Source: Pseudomonadota bacterium
Lineage (GTDB): Bacteria; Pseudomonadota; Alphaproteobacteria; SHVP01
Direction: 5' to 3'
DNA length: 48,838 nt
Assembly (NCBI GenBank): GCA_027622715.1
Contig: JAQBYN010000022.1
Span: 1-48,838 of the forward strand
Below, in pieces: positions 36,195 through 45,052 of the stretch. A program made the position numbers and the translations under genes. Numbering within the stretch: position 1 is the stretch's first letter; each line of letters starts with the position of its first letter. The notes under the pieces were generated by a model. The model was not told the DNA's origin. It made no database searches and saw only the letters and a program-made list of their open reading frames with translations.

Positions 36195-37343
36195 ATGAAG
36201 TTTTTGTTTTTTCATCTGATGCCGTGGGACACGTTTCCCAAAGAGGGGCCGGAATGGCCCGTGAGCAACCGTGAGTTCGATCCGGTTAAGGCGACGGACG
36301 TCTACAAGACCTATATCGACACGATGGCGTATGCCGAGAACTGCGGCTTCGATGCGGTGGGCTGCAACGAGCACCACTTTTCGCCCTTCGGGTTGATGAC
36401 CAACCCCAACTTGATCGGCTCGGCGCTGATCCAACGGACCACGCGGGTGAAGCTGGCGATGGTCGGCAGCCTGGTGCCGCTGCTAAACCCGATCCGGGTC
36501 GCCGAGGAGTACGCGATGCTGGACGTGATGTCGGGCGGCCGGTTGATGGCCGGTATCCTGCGCGGCATTCCCCATGAATACGTCGCCTACAATGTGCCGC
36601 CCGACGAATCGCGCGCGCGATTGGCAGAGGCCGCGGAATTGATCATCAAGGCCTGGACGTCACGCGAGCCGTTTGGCTGGAACGGGCACTTCTACAACTA
36701 CCCGGCGGTGTCGATTTGGCCCCGGCCCCGTCAACAGCCGCACCCGCCAATTATTATGTCGGCGAGCAATGACGATTCGGCGCGCACCGCAGCGCGCCAT
36801 CGCGCGATTATGGGCCTTGCGCTGATCCCCGACCTGAAGGTCGCCAAGCACCTGATCGACACCTACATGGAGGCCGCGCATGAGGCGGGCTGGCAACCAA
36901 CGCCGGAGCATGTGTTGGTTGGACTCAATACCTGTATTGCCGAAACGAGCGCGGCGGCGCGCGACGAATTGGCCAAAGGGTCGGCTTACTTCGGCAAGGT
37001 GCTGCTCGGCGGCCCACGCACCGCGCAAAAACTGGTGCTGCAGAAGTCGCGCTATTTTGCCGACGACGACGTGCGCAAGGAATTCGTCGGGCGCATTCAA
37101 AACGCCAAGGAGCGTTCGCTGCAAGATAGCATCGATGCGGGCGTGACGTTGTGCGGGACGCCCGATGAGGTGGTCGGGCAAATTCAGCGCGTGCGCGAAG
37201 AGTTGGGCTGCGGCTGGATCAACATGAACATGAAGATCGGCAATGTGCCCAATGACGGGGTGCTGCGATCGATGGAATTGTTCCGCGATCACGTGCGGCC
37301 AGCGTTCCCGGTGCCGGAGGATGCGGCTGTTGCGGCCGAGTAG
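36195..37343 (+). CDS. LLM class (luciferase-like) flavin-dependent oxidoreductase
   Basis: The 382-aa product has the bacterial luciferase-like TIM barrel. MKFLFFHLMPW starts the first strand, GFDAVGCNEHHFSPFG carries the conserved E-HH, and MLDVMSGGRLMAGI and the C-terminal LCGTPDEVVGQI match the family. These enzymes use reduced FMN or F420 to oxidise small substrates. ATG 36195 has GGAG upstream. A link with the divergent amidohydrolase in degrading a ring or carbonyl compound is plausible but unproven. Confidence 0.94.
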   Translation: MKFLFFHLMPWDTFPKEGPEWPVSNREFDPVKATDVYKTYIDTMAYAENCGFDAVGCNEHHFSPFGLMTNPNLIGSALIQRTTRVKLAMVGSLVPLLNPIRVAEEYAMLDVMSGGRLMAGILRGIPHEYVAYNVPPDESRARLAEAAELIIKAWTSREPFGWNGHFYNYPAVSIWPRPRQQPHPPIIMSASNDDSARTAARHRAIMGLALIPDLKVAKHLIDTYMEAAHEAGWQPTPEHVLVGLNTCIAETSAAARDELAKGSAYFGKVLLGGPRTAQKLVLQKSRYFADDDVRKEFVGRIQNAKERSLQDSIDAGVTLCGTPDEVVGQIQRVREELGCGWINMNMKIGNVPNDGVLRSMELFRDHVRPAFPVPEDAAVAAE

Positions 37344-37456
37344 ATGACGCTCCTGCGTCACGCAAAACGGTTGGCCTGACGTACCGTCTGTGCACCTTTA
37401 CAACCGGCGCGGGACGCGCTGCTATGTGCGCACGCGGCGGGAGATAGGATGCAGTC

Positions 37457-37663
37457 ATGCCGGAAGTGACGGTCATCGGGCAGGACGGCCACTTGCTTGA
37501 GGTCAACGGGATTGCCCGCGGCACTTTGTCGCCTGCTGGCAAACTGGTGCCGGTCGACGCGGGCTGGGTCACGTTCGTCGCGCTAAGTAGCGACGGTTCG
37601 GTCCACCGCGACGATGATCGCTACATCAACCCGGCCGACAACGACCCCATCGATTTGACATGA
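37457..37663 (+). CDS. Small unknown protein (68 aa) before the patatin gene
   Basis: I do not recognise this 68-aa acidic protein. It reads as a small beta-rich domain (VTVIGQDGHLLEVNGIARG, then GWVTFVALSSDGSV) with an Asp-rich tail. It is real mainly because its stop overlaps the start of the patatin-like lipoprotein by four bases (ATGA) in the same direction. The ATG is preceded only by a weak AGGATG-like site. Confidence 0.5.
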   Translation: MPEVTVIGQDGHLLEVNGIARGTLSPAGKLVPVDAGWVTFVALSSDGSVHRDDDRYINPADNDPIDLT

Positions 37664-39225
37664 TCCGTGTTGCCGCAGTCGGCTTATTGATGACGCTTGC
37701 GGCGTGTGCGGCGCCCGTACGCAACGCCGAATTGGCGGTGCTGGACGACGATGCTGGATACCGCTTTCACAATATCAATCACGGCGCCCGCGACGATACG
37801 CTTGTCGTCGTAACGATGTCGGGTGGCGGAACGCGCGCGGCGGCATTGGCGACCGGCGCGCTTCATGGGCTACACGCGGCGCGCTTTGCCGATGACGGCA
37901 CAACGCTCGACCGTGAAATCGACATACTTTCCTCGGTGTCCGGCGGTTCCGTCGCGGCCGCCTACTTCGCGCAGCACGGCTTTGAGGGCCTCGATAGGCT
38001 GGAGCAAACCTTTTTGCGCCAAGACGTCATCGGCGACCTCGTGGCGGCCGGCCTTAACCCGGTCAACCTGGCGCGCTTGCCGACTGCGTCCTACGCGCGG
38101 ATCGATTGGTTGGTGGCGGCGATCCGCAAACGGTTGTTTTCAGAAGGCGAGACCTACCAAACATTGTTGGAAACGGGTGGGGCCCGCCCCTATCTCATCG
38201 TCAATGCTGGCGACGTGGCGGCCGAAGCCGTGTTTCCTTTTACCCAAGAGCGCTTCGACCTGATCTGTTCGAACTTGGTTGAGATGGAACTGGCGCACGC
38301 GGTGGCGGCCTCCGCCGCCTTCCCCGTTGCGCTGTCCGCGTTGACGCTGAAGAACTATTCGCCGTGCGCAGCGCAAGATCAAGCGTGGCCCGTCCATCCG
38401 CCCCTGCGCATTATCAATCCGTTGAGCACGTCGGCGTATGACAACCCTGAAGCACGCCGCCGCGCGGTGCGCGAATGGGACTATTTGAACCGGCAATATC
38501 CGGACGACTACCTCGACAGGAACGGCGCTATCGACAACGACCGCCCGCCGCGGCGCAAAGATTGGCTGCGCAAGCTGCCCGCTGGTGAGAGGCGGCAATT
38601 CATTCATTTGCTCGACGGCGGCATTGCCGACAACCTCGGTCTCTCCGAACCGCTGTATCTCCTATCGGCGAGCAACTCTCAGGCCCTGACGCGGGGCCGC
38701 GACCGCGCCCTTAAGAACCTTGTCCAGGCAATCTGCGAAAGAGACATCCGCACCATCCTATTCGTGGTCGTCAACGCCCGGTCGGACAAAGAAAGCGCAC
38801 TGGACCAGCGCGCGACGCCACCCGGGCTGGTTTCGATGCTGACCGGCACGACCAACGCCGCGATCGACGGCACCACCTACGGCCTGCTCGACCGGCTGGG
38901 TACCGTGACGAAGGAACTGCTCCGCATTAACCAAGCCTGCGACCCGCGCGCAGTAGACGATCTCGTGGTGCTACGGGTGCCGGTGGATTTCGATTTCATC
39001 GATGACCCGGTGTGCCGACGGCGGTTCCAGAACGTCGCGACGACATGGTCCTTGGCGGATTTCGAGATTGACGCCCTGTTGAGCGCTGGCGCGGCCCTGG
39101 TCGCGAAAGGGCTGAATTCCGCCCCGCGCGACGGCAGCCAACCCAGCGCCGCGGCGCGCTTGGGACTGACACCGGAGGCGGGCAGGACGCTCCAAAAGGC
39201 CTGCAGCACCCTCGCGGCCAGCTAG
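37660..39225 (+). CDS. Patatin-like phospholipase, predicted lipoprotein
   Basis: The 521-aa product has a short lipoprotein signal with lipobox LAAC (Cys16). The patatin fold shows the oxyanion loop SGGGTRAA near residue 54, the nucleophile Ser in SSVSGGSVAAAYF near residue 95, and the catalytic Asp in LLDGGIADNLG near residue 325. It would act as a lipid acyl hydrolase anchored in the envelope. The catalytic set is complete, so activity is likely. The C-terminal 150 residues have no motif I recognise. It is coupled to the 68-aa ORF; the tmRNA promoter follows 13 bases after the stop. Confidence 0.9.
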   Translation: MIRVAAVGLLMTLAACAAPVRNAELAVLDDDAGYRFHNINHGARDDTLVVVTMSGGGTRAAALATGALHGLHAARFADDGTTLDREIDILSSVSGGSVAAAYFAQHGFEGLDRLEQTFLRQDVIGDLVAAGLNPVNLARLPTASYARIDWLVAAIRKRLFSEGETYQTLLETGGARPYLIVNAGDVAAEAVFPFTQERFDLICSNLVEMELAHAVAASAAFPVALSALTLKNYSPCAAQDQAWPVHPPLRIINPLSTSAYDNPEARRRAVREWDYLNRQYPDDYLDRNGAIDNDRPPRRKDWLRKLPAGERRQFIHLLDGGIADNLGLSEPLYLLSASNSQALTRGRDRALKNLVQAICERDIRTILFVVVNARSDKESALDQRATPPGLVSMLTGTTNAAIDGTTYGLLDRLGTVTKELLRINQACDPRAVDDLVVLRVPVDFDFIDDPVCRRRFQNVATTWSLADFEIDALLSAGAALVAKGLNSAPRDGSQPSAAARLGLTPEAGRTLQKACSTLAAS

Positions 39226-39237
39226 GCCCCTCACCCC

Positions 39238-39266
39238 TTCAAATCCGGCACCGAACACCCTATATA
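39238..39266 (+). promoter_or_regulatory. Candidate promoter of the ssrA (tmRNA) gene
   Basis: TTCAAA (39238-39243) and TATATA (39261-39266) are spaced by 17 bases just upstream of the permuted tmRNA gene. The -10 box is strong for this GC-rich DNA. The predicted start is close to 39273, where a small GCCGG/CCGGC hairpin begins. Confidence 0.5.
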
Positions 39267-39269
39267 GGG

Positions 39270-39592
39270 GGTGCCGGTTTTCCGGCTATGGCGATAAACG
39301 CCTTACGGAATAAGCGTAGCGGACCCGGGGGCAGTACCCGGCGCCTCCACCATAAACACACCGGCCCGATCATTCGGGCGCGCCAAACAGGTTTCACGTG
39401 TGTTTTTGATGGGGGCGAATCAGGATCGACGCGCGTAGTAAAGGTGAGGTTTTTGCCCGGCATGGTACCACCGTCATCGGGCTATATCTAAAAGTGCCAA
39501 CGATAATGAAATGGCGCTCGCTGCTTAGTCATAAGTAAGCGCGGTTCGGGGGGGTACCGGGCAACAGAAGCCCCCCCACTTCAACAACCCGC
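39270..39592 (+). ncRNA. ssrA: Two-piece (circularly permuted) tmRNA, alphaproteobacterial type
   Basis: tmRNA rescues stalled ribosomes and marks their products for degradation. The 3' half of the tRNA-like domain comes first, ending CGCCTCC-A-CCA at 39342-39352. After an excised spacer of about 58 bases, the 5' half begins GGGGGCG at 39411, which pairs with CGCCTCC as the acceptor stem. The coding piece carries the tag frame (39496-39528) and then a GC-rich helix, seven G (39548-39554) with seven C (39571-39577), probably pseudoknot. This order is the permuted form known in alphaproteobacteria. Outer ends are estimates; the inner processing sites are firm. sspB follows. Confidence 0.93.
39496..39528 (+). 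other. Proteolysis-tag reading frame of tmRNA (ANDNEMALAA)
   Basis: The frame reads GCC AAC GAT AAT GAA ATG GCG CTC GCT GCT TAG, giving ANDNEMALAA. With the alanine carried by tmRNA itself, the full tag is AANDNEMALAA. The start AANDN matches the SspB-binding end of known tags, and the final ALAA is the ClpX-binding end. At 11 residues it equals the E. coli tag and is shorter than the 14-residue Caulobacter tag. Confidence 0.93.
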
Positions 39593-39681
39593 ATTTCGTT
39601 TCTGCGTCACCGACGACGCGACCCCCTTGGATTCCGCCGCGAGCGGGCTAGTATGTGCGACCGACGGGAGCTTCGGACGAC

Positions 39682-40218
39682 ATGCGCGATCACTTTAACT
39701 ACCCAACGATGGTTGATACGGCACTGCGCGGCGTGGTGCGCACGGTCTTGCAGCGCGTTCAGGAACAGGGCCTGCGCGGCAATCACCATCTGTATGTGTC
39801 CTTCCTAACGCATTTTCCGGGCGTGGTTGTGGCGGACTACCTGCGCCACAAATACCCCAAGGAAATGACCATCGTGCTGCAACATCAGTACTGGGATCTG
39901 GACGTGACCGACGAAGGATTCGACCTGACTCTATCGTTCCACAAGGTGCCCGAACGTCTGACCATTCCCTTCGCGTCAATGACCGGCTTCGCCGATCCCA
40001 GCGTACAGTTTGGGCTGCAGTTCCAGCCCGACCGCAGCCAAGTCGCGAGCGGCGCAATCAGCAATAGCGGCGTGCCCGCGCCGATCACCACGCGTGGCGC
40101 CATGATGACGGTGGGTAGCAACGCCGACGATGACGACAGCATCGACGAGCCCGAAGGCAAGCCCGAGATACCGGCCGGCGAAAAAGTCATCGCCCTGGAT
40201 CAGTTCCGCAAAAAATAG
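39682..40218 (+). CDS. sspB: SspB-alpha, ClpXP adaptor for ssrA-tagged proteins
   Basis: SspB binds ssrA-tagged proteins and delivers them to ClpXP. The 178-aa product has the SspB core, from [19 protein letters not shown] through [19 protein letters not shown] to [19 protein letters not shown] variable acidic linker ([11 protein letters not shown]) then leads to a short C-terminal tail, [12 protein letters not shown], suited to be the ClpX-docking segment. I chose ATG 39682 over a GTG at 39655. It follows the tmRNA gene by about 90 bases, so tag and adaptor genes are adjacent. Confidence 0.95.
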   Translation: MRDHFNYPTMVDTALRGVVRTVLQRVQEQGLRGNHHLYVSFLTHFPGVVVADYLRHKYPKEMTIVLQHQYWDLDVTDEGFDLTLSFHKVPERLTIPFASMTGFADPSVQFGLQFQPDRSQVASGAISNSGVPAPITTRGAMMTVGSNADDDDSIDEPEGKPEIPAGEKVIALDQFRKK

Positions 40219-40255
40219 CCGATCGAACGCGGCGTCATGCCGCCAAGGAGAACCT

Positions 40256-41884
40256 ATGGTCGCGTTCCAGTATCAGGACATGTTTCCGCTCGGCCCGGAC
40301 GAAACGCCGTATCGCCAAGTAAGTGACCAGTTTGTTAGCACCATCGACGTGGGCGGCAGCGAGGTCGTCAAGGTGGCGCCGGAAGCCTTGTCGCTGCTGA
40401 CAAAAGAAGCGATGCGCGACATCGCCCATTTGCTGCGCCCCGGTCACCTGCAACAGCTGCGCAACATCATGGACGACCCCGAGGCCTCCGATAACGATCG
40501 CTACGTCGCCTATGAATTGTTGAAGAACGCAAATGTCGCTGCGGGGATGATCCTGCCCGGGTGTCAGGACACCGGCACCGCGATTGTCATGGCGTATAAG
40601 GGTCAGAACGTCTGGACCCGTGGGAACGACGCCGAGGCGATCTCACGCGGCGTCTTCAGTACGTATACCGAATCATATCTGCGCTATTCGCAGATGACGG
40701 CGCTAACGATGTATGACGAGATCAATACCGGCAGCAATCTCCCGGCGCAGATCGACATTTATGCGGCCGAGGGCGATGCCTACAAGTTCTTGTTCATGGC
40801 CAAGGGCGGGGGCTCGGCCAACAAGACATTTCTGTATCAGCAGACCCGCGCGGTGCTGAACCCGACCGCCTTGATGACATTTCTTGATGAGAAGATTCGT
40901 TCGCTCGGGACGGCGGCTTGCCCGCCCTATCACCTAGCTGTCGTGATCGGCGGCACCTCTGCCGAGATGAATTTGAAGACCGTGAAGCTCGCCAGCACCC
41001 GGTACTTGGATGCGCTGCCCACTACCGGCAACGAACACGGCCAGGCGTTTCGCGACTTAGAAACCGAGGCCATGGTGCACGAGCTAACCCGCACGATGGG
41101 CATCGGCGCGCAGTTCGGCGGCAAATACTTCTGCCACGACGTGCGCGTGATTCGGTTGCCGCGACATGGCGCGAGCGTGCCCATCGGCATTGGCGTGTCG
41201 TGCTCGGCGGACCGTCAGGCCAAGGGGAAGATCACCCGCGACGGCGTTTTCTTGGAGAAACTGGAAACCAATCCGGCCAAGTACATGCCCGAAATTCGCG
41301 AAGGCGAACTGGGCGGTGACGTTGTGCACGTCGACCTCAACCGGCCAATGGCCGAAATCCTCAAACAACTATCTGAATATCCGATCCGTACCCGTCTATC
41401 GCTCAACGGGCCGATGATCGTTGCCCGCGACATCGCGCACGCCAAAATCAAAGATCGGTTGGCGAGCGGCGACGGCATGCCGCAATACATGAAGGATCAC
41501 ATGGTCTACTACGCCGGACCGGCCAAGACACCCACGGGCTATGCCTCGGGATCGTTCGGCCCGACCACCGCCGGCAGAATGGATTCTTACGTCGACGAAT
41601 TCATGGCCGCCGGGGGCAGCATGATTTCGCTGGCCAAAGGCAACCGTTCACCGATGGTGCGCAAGGCCTGCGGCAAGCATGGCGGCTTTTACCTCGGCTC
41701 GATCGGCGGCCCGGCCGCGAGCTTGGCGCAGGACTGCATCAGAAAAGTCGAGGTGCTGGAGTATCCCGAGCTCGGCATGGAAGCGGTGTGGCGCATTGAG
41801 GTTGAGAATTTCCCCGCTTTCATCGTCATCGACGATAAGGGGAACGACTTCTTTGTCGGCACTGTCGAGCGAAAAGCCGCCTAG
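40256..41884 (+). CDS. Fumarate hydratase, class I (iron-sulfur type)
   Basis: This enzyme converts fumarate to malate in the TCA cycle with a [4Fe-4S] cluster. The 542-aa single-chain product is FumA/FumB-like. The three cysteine regions are [20 protein letters not shown] and [16 protein letters not shown]. The C-terminal half carries the beta domain with [20 protein letters not shown] 40256 has AAGGAG upstream. It follows sspB by 37 bases. A class II enzyme (fumC) lies about 3 kb downstream, so both oxygen-sensitive and oxygen-stable forms are present. Confidence 0.95.
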   Translation: MVAFQYQDMFPLGPDETPYRQVSDQFVSTIDVGGSEVVKVAPEALSLLTKEAMRDIAHLLRPGHLQQLRNIMDDPEASDNDRYVAYELLKNANVAAGMILPGCQDTGTAIVMAYKGQNVWTRGNDAEAISRGVFSTYTESYLRYSQMTALTMYDEINTGSNLPAQIDIYAAEGDAYKFLFMAKGGGSANKTFLYQQTRAVLNPTALMTFLDEKIRSLGTAACPPYHLAVVIGGTSAEMNLKTVKLASTRYLDALPTTGNEHGQAFRDLETEAMVHELTRTMGIGAQFGGKYFCHDVRVIRLPRHGASVPIGIGVSCSADRQAKGKITRDGVFLEKLETNPAKYMPEIREGELGGDVVHVDLNRPMAEILKQLSEYPIRTRLSLNGPMIVARDIAHAKIKDRLASGDGMPQYMKDHMVYYAGPAKTPTGYASGSFGPTTAGRMDSYVDEFMAAGGSMISLAKGNRSPMVRKACGKHGGFYLGSIGGPAASLAQDCIRKVEVLEYPELGMEAVWRIEVENFPAFIVIDDKGNDFFVGTVERKAA

Positions 41885-41895
41885 AGGCGCAGAAC

Positions 41896-42396
41896 TTGGC
41901 GATCACCATCCGCGACGCCCGCCCCGGCGATGCCGGTCGGCTGATTGCGTTACAAGTGGCGTATTACAGCAGCCAGTGGAACTTTCCGGCGGGTTTTTTC
42001 GAAGCCAAGATCACCCGCGAATTGGGTGAGTTTCTTGGCCGTCTTGATGATCCACGGAATCGGTCTTGGCGGGCCGAGAGCGATGGGCAGTATCTCGGCG
42101 GCATTACAATCGACGGCAGCGCCCATCCAACGGACGCGCATCTGCGCTGGTTCATCCTAGACGACGCCGTACGCGGACAGGGTGCCGGACAGACGCTGAT
42201 GGATGCGGCGATGGATTTTTGCCGAAGCCAGGGTTTCGCCAACGTTCATTTGGCGACGTTTGCCGGCCTGGATGCCGCGCAGCGGCTTTACAAACGCGCG
42301 GGATTCCGGTTGGTCAGCGAGTATGACAGCACGACCTGGGGCAAGCCTTTGACGGAACAACGCTTCGAATGGACACCCGACGGCGCGGCACCGTGA
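41896..42396 (+). CDS. GNAT family N-acetyltransferase
   Basis: The 166-aa product has the GNAT fold. It starts AITIRDARPGDAGRLI and has the acetyl-CoA binding motif VRGQGAGQTLMDAAMDF (R-G-x-G-A pattern) and the C-terminal AQRLYKRAGFRLV. The start codon is TTG 41896, with AGAGGCGC upstream, 11 bases after the fumarase stop. Its stop overlaps the GTG of the next gene. The substrate is unknown. Confidence 0.92.
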   Translation: MAITIRDARPGDAGRLIALQVAYYSSQWNFPAGFFEAKITRELGEFLGRLDDPRNRSWRAESDGQYLGGITIDGSAHPTDAHLRWFILDDAVRGQGAGQTLMDAAMDFCRSQGFANVHLATFAGLDAAQRLYKRAGFRLVSEYDSTTWGKPLTEQRFEWTPDGAAP

Positions 42397-43787
42397 CCAT
42401 CCTGCCTGATGTGTTAACCCGCGACCTCGATGTCGTGTTTTGCGGTTCTGCCGCAAGCGCCGCATCGGCGCGGCAGGTGGCCTACTACGCCGGCCCTGGC
42501 AACAAGTTTTGGCCGACGCTGCACAAGATTGGGTTGACCGACCGGGCCTTGGCGCCGCCGGAATATCCGTTGGTTCTGACCTACCGCATCGGCTTGACCG
42601 ACATGAACAAAGCCGAGTCCGGCGGCGATAGCACGTTGTCCAAGGCCGGCGACGACCCGGCGCGTTTGCGCACGCTAATTACCGAACACGCCCCACGCTT
42701 TCTCGCCTTCAACGGCAAGCGGGCGGCCCAAGCCTTCTTCGGCCACGACGTTAACTATGGCCGTCAGCCTGAGAGTATCGGTGAAACTGCGATTTACGTC
42801 CTGCCGTCGACCTCGGGCGCGGCGTCGGGTCATTGGGATTTCATGCCGTGGCAGGAGCTGGCCGAACATGTCCGCCAGCGGCGCGTGTTCACCCGCGAAG
42901 ATCACGAGTTGGACGCCCTGACGCCGGAAGCGCGCGAGGACATGCGGGTATCGCTGAACCGGCGGCTCTATCACCGCATCGGGCTCGACCTGCGCAAGAA
43001 GCGCGACGAGAGCGAGTTCGCGTCGCGCATGACATCGCTGCCGCAGATACGCCGCCTGAAGCGCATCGTCGAGGACACGGCGGCTGCATTTCTGGGTGGG
43101 CCCGCGGCTTTTCTGGGGCTTTCAACGCTTGGTCTAGACGCCTATGTCGACGATTTCTTCGCGGCCTACCCTGAGCGTCCAGTGCAGGATAATGAAGGCG
43201 GCACCAAGTTCGCCGATTCGTTCTGGCTTTATCTCCTAAGCCGGTTGATTGCGCCGACATTCATCGTTGAAAGCGGCGTGCACCGTGGGCATTCGACGTG
43301 GCTATTGCGCCTGGGCAGCCCGCGGGCAGATATCCATTGTTTCGATGTGAGTTTTCGCAGCCTGGTGTGGCGCGACGACGCGACCTACCACGAGCACGAC
43401 TGGATGACGGACGACCTTTCGGCGCCGCCGGGTGCCAACGCGTTGGCCTATTTCGACGATCACATCAGTCATGCCCAGCGCATCGTTGAAGCGCACAGGC
43501 GCGGTTTCCGGACGCTGCTGTTCGACGACGATTTCCCGGCCCACCACCTCCATGCGACCGGCCACCCGCCGCTCCCGACGTTGGCGATGATGTTCGACGA
43601 TACGCTGGAAGACGGCGAAGAAATTACCTGGCGACGGCATGGCAAGGAAAAGTCATGGACGGTGGACCTGTCCCTGCACCGCGCCGCGCGGGCTCTGATC
43701 GCGGACTACGCCAAAACGCCCGACCTCGGGCCGTTGCTGCGCATGCGGCCGCAATCGGGGATCGCGGTCGTCAAGCTGCGCGACTGA
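42393..43787 (+). CDS. Fusion: Mug-type mismatch DNA glycosylase plus methyltransferase-like domain
   Basis: Residues 1-165 of this 464-aa protein match Mug/TDG-type mismatch uracil glycosylases. ILPDVLTRDLDVVFCGSA opens it, YYAGPGNKFWPTLHKIGLT and RIGLTDMNK follow, then FLAFNGKRAA and VLPSTSGAAS. The second part (about 210-464) looks like a class I SAM-methyltransferase fold: FIVESGVHRGHSTWLLR matches motif I (E-x-G-x-x-x-G), followed by the acidic HCFDVS. No frameshift is needed; the frame is continuous. GTG 42393 overlaps the GNAT stop and gives the usual Mug start; an upstream ATG at 42369 adds eight residues. I do not know this domain pairing from described proteins. The second domain's activity is inference. 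Confidence 0.8.
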   Translation: MTILPDVLTRDLDVVFCGSAASAASARQVAYYAGPGNKFWPTLHKIGLTDRALAPPEYPLVLTYRIGLTDMNKAESGGDSTLSKAGDDPARLRTLITEHAPRFLAFNGKRAAQAFFGHDVNYGRQPESIGETAIYVLPSTSGAASGHWDFMPWQELAEHVRQRRVFTREDHELDALTPEAREDMRVSLNRRLYHRIGLDLRKKRDESEFASRMTSLPQIRRLKRIVEDTAAAFLGGPAAFLGLSTLGLDAYVDDFFAAYPERPVQDNEGGTKFADSFWLYLLSRLIAPTFIVESGVHRGHSTWLLRLGSPRADIHCFDVSFRSLVWRDDATYHEHDWMTDDLSAPPGANALAYFDDHISHAQRIVEAHRRGFRTLLFDDDFPAHHLHATGHPPLPTLAMMFDDTLEDGEEITWRRHGKEKSWTVDLSLHRAARALIADYAKTPDLGPLLRMRPQSGIAVVKLRD

Positions 43788-43845
43788 CGCGCACCGGTCG
43801 GGCTGACGGCTTGCATTGGCGCAAGCGAACGCGTAATCCCGCGCC

Positions 43846-44478
43846 ATGCCCGTCGATCCCGCAACGCTGCTCGCCTTTGTCGTCACCATTCTGGCGCTGG
43901 TGCTGTCGGTCGGCCCCGACACCTTGGTGATCATCCGCTACACAATGTCATCGGGCCCACGGACCGGGTTTGCCACCGTGATGGGCGTACAACTCGGCTT
44001 ATTCACCCACACCGCGCTTGCCGCGGTCGGCATATCGTTGGTGATCGCGTCGAGCGCCATTGCCTTCAAGACGATTGCGATTGCCGGCGCCGCCTATCTG
44101 GTGTGGCTCGGCGTGCAGGGGTTTCGATCGGGCCTCATCAACGTTGAGGCCATGACCCAAGGCAGGGAAGTCACTCCTTTGAAAGGTCTGCGGGACGCGC
44201 TGCTGACCAACTTGCTAAACCCAAAAGTCATCATTTTGTTTCTTGCGCTGATGCCCAACTTTGTCGATCCGGCACGCGGTCGGATTTGGTTGCAACTGGT
44301 AACGCTGGGCGTGGCGCTGTTTGTGGTTAATGTGGCGTGGCAGATCGGGGTAATGCTATTGGCCGACCGGGCCCGGGTCTGGCTTGGCCGGCCCTCCGTT
44401 CAGCGCACGGTGTCCTGGAGCACCAGCGCCGTCCTCTTCGTTTTTGCCGGCGGGTTGTTGATCGATCATGTGATCTGA
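43846..44478 (+). CDS. LysE family translocator
   Basis: The 210-aa integral membrane product has about six hydrophobic segments and the LysE/RhtB pattern. GPDTLVIIRYTMSSGPRTGFATVMGVQLG lies near the start, the middle has AYLVWLGVQGFRSG, and LLTNLLNPKVIILFLALMP is the family's most conserved segment. Members export amino acids or related small molecules. The substrate cannot be predicted. Confidence 0.94.
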   Translation: MPVDPATLLAFVVTILALVLSVGPDTLVIIRYTMSSGPRTGFATVMGVQLGLFTHTALAAVGISLVIASSAIAFKTIAIAGAAYLVWLGVQGFRSGLINVEAMTQGREVTPLKGLRDALLTNLLNPKVIILFLALMPNFVDPARGRIWLQLVTLGVALFVVNVAWQIGVMLLADRARVWLGRPSVQRTVSWSTSAVLFVFAGGLLIDHVI

Positions 44479-44548
44479 CGATCTCCCGACGGCACGGTGT
44501 CAGGAGACCGGCGCTAATGTGTAGACTGAGCCACTGAGGAGCACAGGC

Positions 44549-45049
44549 ATGGCCAACGATCCAAAGAACCTCGTCCGCACCAACGCTTTACGGCCGCAGG
44601 ACGCCGCACACCTCAAACATCCGATGAACCCGAACTCGGAAATATTCATGCACCGGCTGAGCGATCATGTCGGCATCGAACGCTTGCATATGAACATCGC
44701 GCGCATCCCGCCGGGCAAAGAGAGCTTCTTGCCGCATGCCCATACATTTCAAGAAGAATGGGTATTCGTGCTCAAGGGCGCCGGGATCGCCGTTATTGAC
44801 GGAGACGACGTTGCGATTGGTGGCGGCGATTACCTCGGGTTTCCGACCGACGGCACCACTCACCATTTGAAGAACACCGGCGTCAGCGACCTTGTGGTGC
44901 TGCAAGGCGGCGAGCGCACGCCGCGCGAAATTGGCCGGTTTCCGACGATTGGGAAGACCGCGCTCTTTGAGGCGCCAAAAGTCACTTTCTACGGCGATGA
45001 CGGGACGGTTGAAGAACTGCCCCTCTCCCGCTGGCTCGCGACGGACTGA
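44549..45049 (+). CDS. Cupin domain protein
   Basis: The 166-aa product has one cupin barrel. Motif 1 reads HAHTFQEEWVFVLKG (two His and one Glu as metal ligands) and motif 2 includes HHLKNTGVSDLVVL. The metal site looks intact, so an enzyme or small-molecule sensor is possible; no DNA-binding domain is present. fumC starts three bases after its stop, so the two are probably cotranscribed. Confidence 0.9.
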   Translation: MANDPKNLVRTNALRPQDAAHLKHPMNPNSEIFMHRLSDHVGIERLHMNIARIPPGKESFLPHAHTFQEEWVFVLKGAGIAVIDGDDVAIGGGDYLGFPTDGTTHHLKNTGVSDLVVLQGGERTPREIGRFPTIGKTALFEAPKVTFYGDDGTVEELPLSRWLATD

Positions 45050-45052
45050 TCG

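Noticed and set aside
27566-37343. A genomic island or mobile element
   Set aside because: No integrase, transposase, flanking repeats or tRNA junction is visible; short repeats here look like ordinary intergenic elements.
39288-39491. A 67-codon open frame across the tmRNA region
   Set aside because: It overlaps the acceptor-stem halves and spacer of the permuted tmRNA gene; the RNA explanation accounts for the sequence fully.
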